Part shown: positions 33,831 through 47,464 of the stretch, one piece after another
How positions within the stretch are numbered: position 1 is the first letter of the stretch
Layout of the letters: each line of letters starts with the position of its first letter
Assembly (NCBI GenBank): GCA_032622095.1
Contig: CP136068.1
Location: 10,519,729-10,583,728, forward strand
Origin: Siphonodentalium dalli
Taxonomy: Eukaryota; Mollusca; Scaphopoda; Gadilida; Siphonodentaliidae
Reading direction: 5' to 3'
DNA: 64,000 nt
Notes under the pieces: model-generated
Database searches by the model: none
What the model was told of the DNA's origin: nothing
The model's input: only the letters and a program-made list of their open reading frames with translations
Translations under genes and position numbers: made by a program

Positions 33831-36800
33831 GATTTCGTGACCCGTCCTGACCCAATTTCTCAAAATATGAACTGCGTGTGGCGGAAATCCTATACAGAAT
33901 TGCCTTCCCTGTGTGTGATGTCGAAATCACTAAGAGTTAGGCCGTGATACTTACTCGTCACCAATTTTAATGGCGTAATATGTAAATTTTCGGGGCCCCG
34001 TCCCTATTTCGTGACCCGTCCTGACCCAATTTCTCAAAATCTGAACTGCGTGTGGCGGAAATCCTATATAGAATTGCCTTCCCTGTGTGTGGTGTAGAAA
34101 TCACGAAGAGTTAGGCCGTGATACTTACTCGTCACCAACTTTAATGGCGTAATATATGAATTTCCGGGGTCCCGTCTCTATTTCGTAACCCGTCCTGACC
34201 CAATTTCTTAAAATCTCAACTGCGTGTGGCGGAAATCCTATACATAATTGCCTGCCCATGCCTGTGATATCGAAATCACGAAGAGTTAGCCCGTGATACT
34301 TACTCGTCACCACATTAAATGGCGTAATATATGAATTTTCGGGGTCCCGACTCTATTTCGTGACCCGTCCTGATCCAATTTCTGAAAATCTGAACTGCGT
34401 GTGGCGAAAATCCTGTACAGAATTGCCTGCCCTGTCTTTGAAGTCGAAATCACGAAGAGTTAGGCCGTGATACTTACTCGACACAAATTTTAATGGCGCA
34501 ATATATGAATTTTCGGGGTCCCGTCTCTATTTCGTGACCCGTCCAAACCCAATTTCTAAAAATCTCAACTGCGTGTGGCGGAAATCCCTTACAGAATTGT
34601 CTGCCCCGCCAGTGTTGTCAAAATCACGAAGGTAAGGCCGTGATACTTACTCGTCGCCACTTTAAATGGCGTAATATATGATTTTTCGGGGTCCCGTCTC
34701 TATTTCCTGACCCCATTTCTTAAAATCTGAACTGCGTATGGCGGAAATCCTGTACAGAATTGCCTGCCCTGTCTGTGAAGTCGAAATCACGAAGAGTTAG
34801 GCCGTGATACTTACTCGACACCAATTTTAATGGCGCAATATTTCAATTTTCGGGGTCCCGTCTCTATTTCGTGACCCGTCCTGACCCAATTTCTAAAAAT
34901 CTCAACTGCGTGTGGCGGAAACCCTTTAAAGAACTGTCTGCCGCGACTGTGTTGTCAAAATCACGAAGAGTATGGCCGTGATACTTACTCGTCGCCACAT
35001 TAAATGCCGTAATATGTGAATTTTCGGGGTCCCGACTCTATTTCGTGACCCGCCATGACCCAATTTCTGAAAATCTCAACTGCGTGTGGTGGAAATCCTG
35101 TACAGAATTGTCTGCCCAGCCTGTGTTGTCGAAATCACGAAGAGTAACGCCGTGATACTTACTCGTCACTACTTTAAATGGCGTAATATATGAAATTTTC
35201 GGTGTCCCGTCTCTATTTCGTGACCCGTCCTGACCCCATTTCGTAAAATCTGAACTGCATGTGGCGGAAATCCTGTACAAAATTGCCTGCCCTGTCTGTG
35301 CAGTCGAATTCACGAAGAGCTAGGCCGTGATACTTACTCGACACCAATTTTAATGGCGCAATATTTGTATTTTACTTACTCGTCACATATTTTAATGGCG
35401 CAATATATGAATTTTGGGGTCCTGTCTCTATTTCGTGACCCTTCCTGACCCAATTTCTAAAAATCTCAACTGCGTGTGGCGGAAATCCTTTACAGAACTG
35501 TCTGCCCCGCCTGTGTTGTCAAAATCACGAAGAGTACGGCCGTGATACTTACTCGTCGCCACATTAAATGCCGTAATATGTGAATTTTCGGGGTCCCGAC
35601 TCTATTTCGTGACCCACCATGACCCAATTTCTGAAAATCTCAACTGCGTGTGGTGGAAATCCTGTACAGAATTGTCTGCCCTGCCTGTGTTGTCGAAATC
35701 ACGAAGAGTAAGGCTGTGATACTTACTCGTCACCACATTTAATGGCGTAATATATGAAATTTCGGGGTCCCGTATCTATTTCGTGACCCGTCCTGACCCC
35801 ATTTCTTAAAATCTGAACTGCGTGTAGCGGAAATCCTGTACATAATTGCCTGCCCTGTCTGTGAAGTTGAAATCACGAAGAGTTAGGCCGTGATACTTAC
35901 TCGACACAAATTTTAGTGGCGCAATATTTGAATTTTCGGGGTCCCGACTCTATTTCGTGACCCGTCCTGACCCAATTTCTGAAAATCTGAACTTCGTGTG
36001 GCGGAAATCCTGTACAGAATTGTCAGCCCTACTTGTGTTGTCGAAATAACGAAATGTAAGGCCGTGATACTTACTCGTCACACATTTTAATGGCGTAATA
36101 TATGAATTTTCGGGGTCCCGTTTCTATTTCGTGACCCGTCCTGACCCAATTTCTAAAAATCTCAACTGCGTGTGGCGGAAATCCTTTACATAATTGTCTG
36201 CCCCGCCTGTGTTGTCAAAATGACGACGAGTAAGGCCGTGATACTTACTCGTCGCCACTTTAAATGGCGTAATATATTATTTTTCGGGGTCCCGTCTCTA
36301 TTTCCTGACCCCATTTCTTAAAATCTGAACTGCGTGTGGCGGAAATCCTGTACAGAATTGCCTGCCCTGTCTGTGAAGTTGAAATCACGAAGAGTTAGGC
36401 CGTGATACTTACTCGACACAAATTTTAATGGCGCAATATTTGAATTTTCGGGGTCCCGTCTCTATTTCGTGACCCGTCCTGACCCAATTTCTAAAAATCT
36501 CAACTGCGTGTGGCGGAAATCCTTTACATAATTGTCTGCCCCGCCTGTGTTGTCAAAATCACGAAGAGTACGGCCGTGATACTTACTCGTCGCCACATTA
36601 AATGCCGTAATATGTGAATTTTCGGGGTCCCGACTCTATTTCGTGACCCGCCATGACCCAATTTCTGAAAATCTCAACTGCGTGTGGTGGAAATCCTGTA
36701 CAGAATTGTCTGCCCAGCCTGTGTTGTCGAAATCACGTAGAGTAACGCCGTGATACTTACTCGTCACCACATTTAATGGCGTAATATATGAAATTTCGAG

Positions 36801-39800
36801 GTCCCGTCTCTATTTCGTGACCCGTCCTGACCCCATTTCTTAAAATCTGAACTGCGCGTAGAGGAAATCCTGTACAGAATTGCATGCCCTGTCTGTGAAG
36901 TCGAAATCACGAAGAGTTAGGCCGTGATACTTACTCGACAGAAATTTTAATGGCGCAATATTTGAATTTTCGGGGTCCCGACTCTATTTCGTGACCCGTC
37001 CTGACCCAATTTCTGAAAGTCTGAACTGCGTGTGGCGGAAATCCTGTACAGAATTGTCAGCCCTACTTGTGTTGTCGAAATCACGAAAAGTAAGGCCGTG
37101 ATACTTACTCGTCACACATTTTAATGGCGTAATATATGAATTTTCGGGGTCCCGTCTCTATTTCGTGACCCGTCCTTACCCAATTTCTAAAAATCTCAAC
37201 TGCGTGTGGCGGAAATCCTTTACAGAATTGTCTGTCCGGCCTGTGTTGTCAAAATCACGAAGAGTAAGGCCGTGATACTTACTCGTCACATATTTTAATG
37301 GCGTAATATATGAATTTTGGGGTCCCGTCTCTATTTCGTGACCCTTCCTGACCCAATTTCTAAAAATCTCAACTGCGTGTGGCGGAAATCCTTTACAGAA
37401 CTGTCTGCCCCGCCTGTGTTGTCAAAATCACGAAGAGTACGGCCGTGATACTTACTCGTCGCCACATTAAATGCCGTAATATGTGAATTTTCGGGGTCCC
37501 GACTCTATTTCGTGACCCACCATGACCCAATTTCTGAAAATCTCAACTGCGTGTGGTGGAAATCCTGTACATAATTGCCTGCCCTGTCTGTGAAGTTGAA
37601 ATCACGAAGAGTTAGGCCGTGATACTTACTCGACACAAATTTTAATGGCGCAATATTTGAATTTTCGGGGTCCCGACTCTATTTCGTGACCCGTCCTGAC
37701 CCAATTTCTGAAAATCTGAACTTCGTGTGGCGGAAATCCTGTACAGAATTGTCAGCCCTACTTGTGTTGTCGAAATAACGAAATGTAAGGCCGTGATACT
37801 TACTCGTCACACATTTTAATGGCGTAATATATGAATTTTCGGGGTCCCGTTTCTATTTCGTGACCCGTCCTGACCCAATTTCTAAAAATCTCAACTGCGT
37901 GTGGCGGAAATCCTTTACATAATTGTCTGCCCCGCCTGTGTTGTCAAAATGACGAAGAGTAAGGCCGTGATACTTACTCGTCGCCACTTTAAATGGCGTA
38001 ATATATGATTTTTCGGGGTCCTGTCTCTATTTCCTGACCCCATTTCTTAAAATCTGAACTGCGTGTGGCGGAAATCCTGTACAGAATTGCCTGCCCTGTC
38101 TGTGAAGTTGAAATCACGAAGAGTTAGGCCGTGATACTTACTCGACACAAATTTTAATGGCGCAATATTTGAATTTTCGGGGCCCCGACTCTATTTCGTG
38201 ACCCGTCCTGACCAAATTTCTAAAAATCTTAACTGCGTGTGGCGGAAATCCTGTACATAATGGTCAGCCCTATTTGTGTTGTCGAAATCACGAAAAGTAA
38301 GGCCGTGATACTTACTCGTCACACATTTTAATGGCGTAATATATGAATTTTCGGGGTCCCGTCTCTATTTCGTGACCCGTCCTGACCCAATTTCTAAAAA
38401 TCTCAACTGCGTGTGGCGGAAATCCTTTACAGAATTGTCTGCCCCGCCTGTGTTGTCAAAATCACGAAGAGTAAGGCCTTGATACTTACTCGTCGCCACT
38501 TTAATTGGCGTAATATATGATTGTTCGGGGTCACGTCTCTATTTCCTGACCCCATTTCTTAAAATCTGAACTGCGTGTGGCGGAAATCCTGTACAGAACT
38601 GCCTGCCCTGTCTGTTAAGTCGAAATCACGAAGAGTTAGGCCGTGATACTTACTCGACACCAATTTTAATGGCGCAATATTTGAATTTTCGGGGTCCAGT
38701 CTCTATTTCGTGACCCGTCCTGACCCAATTTCTAAACATCTCAACTGCGTGTGGCGGAAATCCTTTAAAGAACTGTCTGCCGCGACTGTGTTGTCAAAAT
38801 CACGAAGAGTACGGCCGTGATACTTACTCGTCGCCACATTAAATGCCGTAATATGTGAATTTTCGGGGTCCCGACTCTATTTCGTGACCCGCCATGACCC
38901 AATTTCTGAAAATCTCAACTGCGTGTGGTGGAAATCCTGTACAGAATTGTCTGCCCAGCCTGTGTTGTCGAAATCACGAAGAGTAACGCCGTGATACTTA
39001 CTCGTCACCACATTTAATGGCGTAATATATGAATTTTCGGGGTCCCGTCTCTATTTCGTGACCCGTCCTGACCCAATTTCTAAAAATCTCAACTGCGTGT
39101 GGCGGTAATCCTTTACATAATTGTCTGCCCCGCCTGTGTTGTCAAAATCACGAAGAGTAAGGCGTGATACTTACTCGTCGCCACTTTAAATGGCGTAATA
39201 TATGAATTTTTCGGTATCCCGACTCTATTTCGTGACCCGTCCTGACCCCATTTCTAAAAATCTCAACTGCGTGTGGCGGAAATCCTTTACAGAATTGTCT
39301 GCCCCGCCTGTGTTGTCAAAATCACGAAGAGTAAGGCGTGATACTTACTCGTCACACATTTTAATGGCGTAATATATGAATTTTCGGGGTCCCGACTCTA
39401 TTTCGTGACTCGTCCTGACCCCATTTCATAAAATCTGAACTGAGTGTGGCGCAAATCCTGTACAGAATTGCCTGCCCTCCTTATGTTGTCGAAATCACGA
39501 AGAGTAAGGCCGTAATACTTACTCGGCACCACATTAAATGGCGTAATATATGAAATTTCGGGGTCCTGTCTCTATTTCGTGACCCGTCCTGACCCCATTT
39601 CAAAAAATCTCAACTGCGTGTGGCGGAAATCCTTTACAGAATTGTCTGCCCCGCCTGTGTTGTCAAAATCACGAAGAGTAAGGCGTGATACTTACTCGTC
39701 GCCACTTTAAATGGCGTAATATATGATTTTTTCGGGATCCCGACTCTATTTCGTAACTCGTCCTGTCCCCATTTCATAAAATCTGAACTTAGTGTGGCGC

Positions 39801-42800
39801 AAATCCTGTACAGAATTGCCTGCCCTCCTTATGTTGTCGAAATCACGAAGAGTAAGGCCGTAATACTTACTCGTCACCACATTTAATGGCGTAATATATG
39901 AAATTTCGGGGTCCCGTCTCTATTTCGTGACCCGTCCTGACCCCATTTCTTAAAATCTGAACTGCGTGTAGAGGAAATCCTGTACATAATTGCCTGCCCT
40001 GTCTGTGAAGTCGAAATCACGAAAAGTAAGGCCGTGATACTTACTCGTCACACATTTTAATGGCGTAATATATGAATTTTCGGGGTCCCGTCTCTATTTC
40101 GTGACCCGTCCTGACCCAATTTCTAAAAATCTCAACTGCGTGTGGCGGAAATCCTTTACATAATTGTCTGCCCCGCCTGTGTTGTCAAAATCACGAAGAG
40201 TAAGGCGTGATACTTACTCGTCGCCACTTTAAATGGCGTAATATATGAATTTTTCGGGATCCCGACTCTATTTCGTGACTCGTCCTGACCCCATTTCATA
40301 AAATCTGAACTGAGTGTGGCGCAAATCCTGTACAGAATTGCCTGCCCTCCTTATGTTGTCGAAATCACGAAGTGTAAGGCCGTAATACTTACTCGGCACC
40401 ACATTAAATGGCGTAATATATGAAATTTCGGGGTCCTGTCTCTATTTCGTGACCCGTCCTGACCTCATTTCTTAAAATCTGAACTGCGTGTGGCGGAAAT
40501 CCTGTACAGAATTGCCTGCCCTGCTGATTTTGTCGAAAACAGGAAGAGTATGGCCGTGATACTTACTCGTCACCACATTAAATGGCGTAATATATGAATT
40601 TTCGGGGTCCCGAGTCTATTTCGTGACTCGTCCTGACCCAATTTCTGAAAATCTGAACTGCGTGTGGCGGAAATCCTGTAAATAATTGCCTGTCCTGCTT
40701 ATGTTGTCGAAATTACGAAGAGTAACGCCGTGATACTTACTCGACACCACATTCAATGGCGCAATATATGAAATTTCGGGGTCCCGTCTCTATTTCGTGA
40801 CCCGTCCTGACCCTATTTCTTAAAATCTGAACTGCGTGTAGTGGAAATCCTGTGCAGAATTGCCTGCCCTGTCTGTGAAGTCGAAATCAAGAAGAGTTAG
40901 GCCGTGATACTTACTCGACACAAATTTTAATGGCGCAATATTTGAATTTTCGGGGCCCCGACTCTATTTCGTGACCCGTCCTGACCAAATTTCTGAAAAT
41001 CTTAACTGCGTGTGGCGGAAATCCTGTACATAATTGTCAGCCCTATTTGTGTTGTCGAAATCACGAAAAGTAAGGCCGTGATACTTACTCGTCACACATT
41101 TTAATGGCGTAATATATGAATTTTCGGGGTCCCGTCTCTATTTCGTGACCCGTCCTGACCCAATTTCTAAAAATCTCAACTGCGTGTGGCGGAAATCCTT
41201 TACAGAATTGTCTGCCCCGCCCGTGTTGTCAAAATCACGAAGAGTATGGCCGTGATACTTACTCGTCGCCACTTTAATTGGCGTAATATATGATTGTTCG
41301 GGGTCCCGTCTCTATTTCCTGACCCCATTTCTTAAAATCTGAACTGCGTGTGGCGGAAATCCTGTACAGAATTGCCTGCCCTGTCTGTGAAGTCGAAATC
41401 ACGAAGAGTTAGGCCGTGATACTTACTCGACACCAATTTTAATGGCGCAATATTTGAATTTTCGGGGTCCAGTCTCTATTTCGTGACCCTTCCTGACCCA
41501 ATTTCTAAACATCTCAACTGCGTGTGGCGGAAATCCTTTAAAGAACTGTCTGCCGCGACTGTGTTGTCAAAATATCGAAGAGTACGGCCGTGATACTTAC
41601 TCGTCGCCACATTAAATGCCGTAATATGTGAATTTTCGGGGTCCCGACTCTATTTCGTGACCCGCCATGACCCAATTTCTGAAAATCTCAACTGCGTGTG
41701 GTGGAAATCCTGTACAGAATTGTCTGCACAGCCTGTGTTGTCGAAATCACGAAGAATAACGCCGTGATACTTACTCGTCACCACATTTAATGGCGTAATA
41801 TATGAAATTTCGGGGTCCCGTCTCTATTTCGTGACCCGTCCTGACCCCATTTCTTAAAATCTAAACTGCGTGTAGAGGAAATCCTGTACATAATTGCCTG
41901 CCCTGTCTGTGAAGTCGAAATCACGAAGAATTAGGCCGTCATACTTACTCGACAGAAATTTTAATGGCGCAATATTTGAATTTTCGGGGTCCCAACTCTA
42001 TTTCGTGACCCGTCCTGACCCAATTTCCGAAAGTCTGAACTCCGTGTGGCGGAAATCCTGTACAGAATTGTCAGCCCTACTTGTGTTGTCGAAATCACGA
42101 AAAGTAAGGCCGTGATACTTACTCGTCACACATTTTAATGGCGTAATATATGAATTTTCGGGGTCCCGTCTCTATTTCGTGACCAGTCCTGATCCAATTT
42201 CTAAAAATCTCAACTGCGTGTGGCGGAAATCCTTTACAGAATTGTCTGCCCCGCCTGTGTTGTCAAAATCACGAAGAGTAAGGCGTGATACTTACTCGTC
42301 GCCACTTTAAATGGCGTAATATATGAATTTTTCGGGATCCCGACTCTATTTCGTGACTCGTCCTGACCCCATTTCATAAAATCTGAATTGAGTGTGGCGC
42401 AAATCCTGTACAGAATTGCCTGCCCTCCTTATGTTGTCGAAATCACGAAGAGTAAGGCCGTAATACTTACTCGGCACCACATTAAATGGCGTAATATATG
42501 AAATGTCGGGGTCCCGTCCCTATTTCGTGACCGGTCCTGACCCAATTTCTAAAAATCTCAACTGCGTGTGGCGGAAATCCTTTACAGAATTGTCTGTCCC
42601 GCCTGTGTTGTCAAAATCACGAAGAGTAACGCCGTGATACTTACTAGTCGCCACTTTAAATGTCGTAATATGTGAAATTTTCGGGGTCCCGTCTCTATTT
42701 CGTGACCCGTCCTGACCCAATTTCTTAAAATCTGAACTGAGTGTGGCGGAAATCCTGTACAGAATTGCCTGCCCTGTCTGTGAAGTCGAAATCACGAAGA

Positions 42801-43499
42801 GTTAGGCCGTGATACTTACTCGACACCAATTTTAATGGCGCAATATTTGTATTTTCGGGATCCCGACTCTATTTCGTGACCCATCCTGACCCAATTTCTG
42901 AAAATCTGAACTGCGTGTTGAGGAAATCCTGTACAGAATTGCCTGCCCCGCCTGTGTTGTCAAAATCACGAAGAGTAAGGCCGTGATACTTACTCGTCGC
43001 CACTTTAAATGGCGTAATATATGATTTTTCGGGGTCCCGTCTCTATTTCCTGACCCCATTTCTTAAAATCTGAACTGCGTGTGGCGGAAATCCTGTACAG
43101 AATTGCCTGCCCTGTCTGTGAAGTCGAAATCACGAAGAGTTAGACCGTGATACTTACTCGACACCAATTTTAATGGCGCAATATTTGAATTTTCGGGGTC
43201 CCGTCTCTATTTCGTGACCCGTCCTGACCCAATTTATAAAAATCTCAACTGCGTGTGGCGGAAATCCTTTAAAGAACTGTCTGCCGCGACTGTGTTGTCA
43301 AAATCACGAAGAGTACGGCCGTGATACTTACTCGTCGCCACATTAAATGCCGTAATATGTGAATTTTCGGGGTCCCGACTCTATTTCGTGACCCGCCATG
43401 ACCCAATTTCTGAAAATCTCAACAGCGTGTGGTGGAAATTCTGTACAGAATTGTCTGCCCAGTCTGTGTTGTCGAAATCACCAAGAGTAACGCCGTGAT

Positions 43500-46400
43500 A
43501 CTTACTCGTCACCACATTTAATGGCGTAATATATGAAATTTCGGGGTCCCGTCTCTATTTCGTGACCCGTCCTGACCCAATTTCTAAAAATCTCAACTGC
43601 GTGTGGCGGAAATCCTTTACAGAATTGTCTGCCCCGCCTGTGTTGTCAAAATCACGTAGAGTAAGGCCGTGATACTTACTCGTCGCCACTTTAAATGGCG
43701 TAATATATGAATTTTTCGGGATCCCTACTCTATTTCGTGACTCGTCCTGACCCCATTTCTTAAAATCTGAACTGAGTGTGGCGGAAATCCTGTACAGAAT
43801 TGCCTGCCCTGCTTATGTTGTCGAAATCACGAAGAGTAAGGCCGTGATACTTACTCGTCACCACATTAAATAGCGTAATATATGAAATTTCGGGGTCCTG
43901 TCTCTATTTCGTGACCCGTCCTGACCCCATTTCTTAAAGTCTGAACTGCGTGTGGCGGAAATCCTGTACAGAATTGCCTGCCCTGCTGATGTTGTCGAAA
44001 ACAGGAAGAGTATGGCCGTGATACTTACTCGCCACCACATTTAATGGCGTAATATATGAAATTTCGGGGTCCCGTCTCTATTTCGTGACCCGTCCTGACC
44101 CCATTTCTTAAAAACTGAACTGCGTGTAGAGGAAATCCTGTACAGAATTGCCTGCCCTGTCTGTGAAGTCGAAATCACGAAGAGTTAGGCCGTGATACTT
44201 ACTCGACAGAAATTTTAATGGCGCAATATTTGAATTTTCGGGGTCCCGACTCTATTTCGTGACCCGTCCTGACCCAATTTCTGAAAGTCTGAACTGCGTG
44301 TGGCGGAAATCCTGTACAGAATTGTCAGCCCTACTTGTTTTGTCGAAATCACGAAAAGTAAGGCCGTGATACTTACTCGTCACACATTTTAATGGCGTAA
44401 TATATGAATTTTCGGGGTCCCGTCTCTATTTCGTGACCAGTCCTGACCCAATTTCTAAAAATCTCAACTGCGTGTGGCGGAAATCCTTTACAGAATTGTC
44501 TGCCCCGCCTGTGTTGTCAAAATCACGAAGAGTAAGGCGTGATACTTACTCGTCGCCACTTTAAATGGCGTAATATATGAATTTTTCGGGATCCCGACTC
44601 TATTTCGTGACTCGTCCTGACCCCATTTCATAAAATCTGAACTGAGTGTGGCGCAAATCATGTACAGAATTGCCTGCCCTCCTTATGTTGTCGAAATCAC
44701 GAAGAGTAAGGCCGTAATACTTACTCGGCACCACATTAAATGGCGTAATATATGAAATGTCGGGGTCCTGTCTCTATTTCGTGACCCGTCCTGACCTCAT
44801 TTCTTAAAATCTGAACTGCGTGTGGCGGAAATCCTGTACAGAATTGCCTGCCCTGCTGATTTTGTCGAAAACAGGAAGAGTATGGCCGTGATACTTACTC
44901 GTCACCACATTAAATGGCGTAATATATGAAATTTTCGGGGTCCCGTCTCTATTTCGTGACCCGTCCTGACCCAATTTCTAAAAATCTCAACTGCGTGTGG
45001 CGGAAATCCTTTACAGAATTGTCAGCCCCGCCTGTGTTGTCAAAATCACGAAGAGTAAGGCCGTGATACTTACTCGTCGCCACTTTAAATGGCGTAATAT
45101 ATGATTTTTCGGGGTCCCGTCTCTATTTCCTGACCCCATTTCTTAAAATCTGAACTGCGTGTGGCGGAAATCCTGTACAGAATTGCCTGCCCTGTCTGTG
45201 AAGTCGAAATCACGAAGAGTTAGGCCGTGATACTTACTCGACACAAATTTTAATGGCGCAATATTTGAATTTTCGGGGTCCCGCCTCTATTTCGTGACCC
45301 GTCCTGACCCAATTTCTGAAAATCTGAACTGCGTGTGGCGGAAATCCTGTACAGAATTGTCAGCCCTACTTGTGTTGTCGAAATCACGAAAAGTAAGGCC
45401 GTGATACTTACTCGTCACACATTTTAATGGCGTAATATATGAATTTTCGGCGTCCCGTCTCTATTTCGTGACCCGTCCTGACCCAATTTCTAAAAATCTC
45501 AACTGCGTGTGGCGGAAATCCTTTACAGAATTGTCTGCCCCGCCTGTGTTGTCAAAATCACGTAGAGTAAGGCCGTGATACTTACTCGTCGCCACTTTAA
45601 ATGGCGTAATATATGAATTTTTCGGGATCCCTACTCTATTTCGTGACTCGTCCTGACCCCATTTCTTAAAATCTGAACTGAGTGTGGCGGAAATCCTGTA
45701 CAGAATTGCCTGCCCTGCTTATGTTGTCGAAATCACGAAGAGTAAGGCCGTGATACTTACTCGTCACCACATTAAATAGCGTAATATATGAAATTTCGGG
45801 GTCCTGTCTCTATTTCGTGACCCGTCCTGACCCCATTTCTTAAAGTCTGAACTGCGTGTGGCGGAAATCCTGTACAGAATTGCCTGCCCTGCTGATGTTG
45901 TCGAAAACAGGAAGAGTATGGCCGTGATACTTACTCGCCACCACATTTAATGGCGTAATATATGAAATTTCGGGGTCCCGTCTCTATTTCGTGACCCGTC
46001 CTGACCCCATTTCTTAAAATCTGAACTGCGTGTAGAGGAAATCCTGTACAGAATTGCCTGCCCTGTCTGTGAAGTCGAAATCACGAAGAGTTAGGCCGTG
46101 ATACTTACTCGACAGAAATTTTAATGGCGCAATATTTGAATTTTCGGGGTCCCGACTCTATTTCGTGACCCGTCCTGACCCAATTTCTGAAAGTCTGAAC
46201 TGCGTGTGGCGGAAATCCTGTACAGAATTGTCAGCCCTACTTGTGTTGTCGAAATCACGAAAAGTAAGGCCGTGATACTTACTCGTCACCACATTAAATG
46301 GCGTAATATATGAATTTTCGGGGTCCCGTCTCTATTTCGTGACCCGTCCTGTCCCAATTTCTAAAAATCTCAACTGCGTGTGGCGGAAATCTTTTACAGA

Positions 46401-47330
46401 ATTGTCTGCCCCGCCTGTGTTGTCAAAATCACGAAGAGTAAGGCCGTGATACATACTCGTCGCCACTTTAAATGGCGTAATATATGATTTTTCGGGGTCC
46501 CGTCTCTATTTCCTGACCCCATTTCTTAAAATCTGAACTGCGTGTGGCGGAAATCCTGTACAGAATTGCCTGCCCTGTCTGTGAAGTCGAAATCACGAAG
46601 AGTTAGACCGTGATACTTACTCGACACCAATTTTAATGGCGCAATATTTGAATTTTCGGGGTCCCGTCTCTATTTCGTGACCCGTCCTGACCCAATTTCT
46701 AAAAATCTCAACTGCGTGTGGCGGAAATCCTTTAAAGAACTGTCTGCCGCGACTGTGTTGTCAAAATCACGAAGAGTACGGCCGTGATACTTACTCGTCG
46801 CCACATTAAATGCCGTAATATGTGAATTTTCGGGGTCCCGACTCTATTTCGTGACCCGCCATGACCCAATTTCTGAAAATCTCAACAGCGTGTGGTGGAA
46901 ATTCTGTACAGAATTGTCTGCCCAGTCTGTGTTGTCGAAATCACCAAGAGTAACGCCGTGATACTTACTCGTCACCACATTTAATGGCGTAATATATGAA
47001 ATTTCGGGGTCCCGTCTCTATTTCGTGACCCACCATGACCCAATTTCTGAAAATCTCAACTGCGTGTGGTGGAAATCCTGTACAGAATTGCCTGCCCTGT
47101 CTGTGAAGTCAAAATCACGAAGAGTAAGGCCGTGATACTTACTCGTCGCCACTTTAAATGGCGTAATATATGAATTTTTCGGGATCCCTACTCTATTTCG
47201 TGACTCGTCCTGACCCCATTTCTTAAAATCTGAACTGATTGTGGCGGAAATCCTGTACAGAATTGCCTGCCCTGCTGATGTTGTCGAAAACAGGAAGAGT
47301 ATGGCCGTGATACTTACTCGCCACCACATT
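43500..47330 (-). repeat. 1,906-bp higher-order repeat (11 monomers), two copies
   Basis: A 60-codon frame at 43858-44040 and one at 45764-45946 encode the same peptide, 1,906 bp apart (11 x 173.3). Private variants such as GGATCCCTACTC recur at the same spacing. A third, rearranged relative of this frame appears at 47018-47329. Confidence 0.85.
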
Positions 47331-47464
47331 TAATGGCGTAATATATGAAATTTCGGGGTCCCGTCTCTATTTCGTGACCCGTCCTGACCCCATTTCTTAA
47401 AATCTGAACTGCGTGTAGAGGAAATCCTGTACAGAATTGCCTGCCCTGTCTGTGAAGTCGAAAT

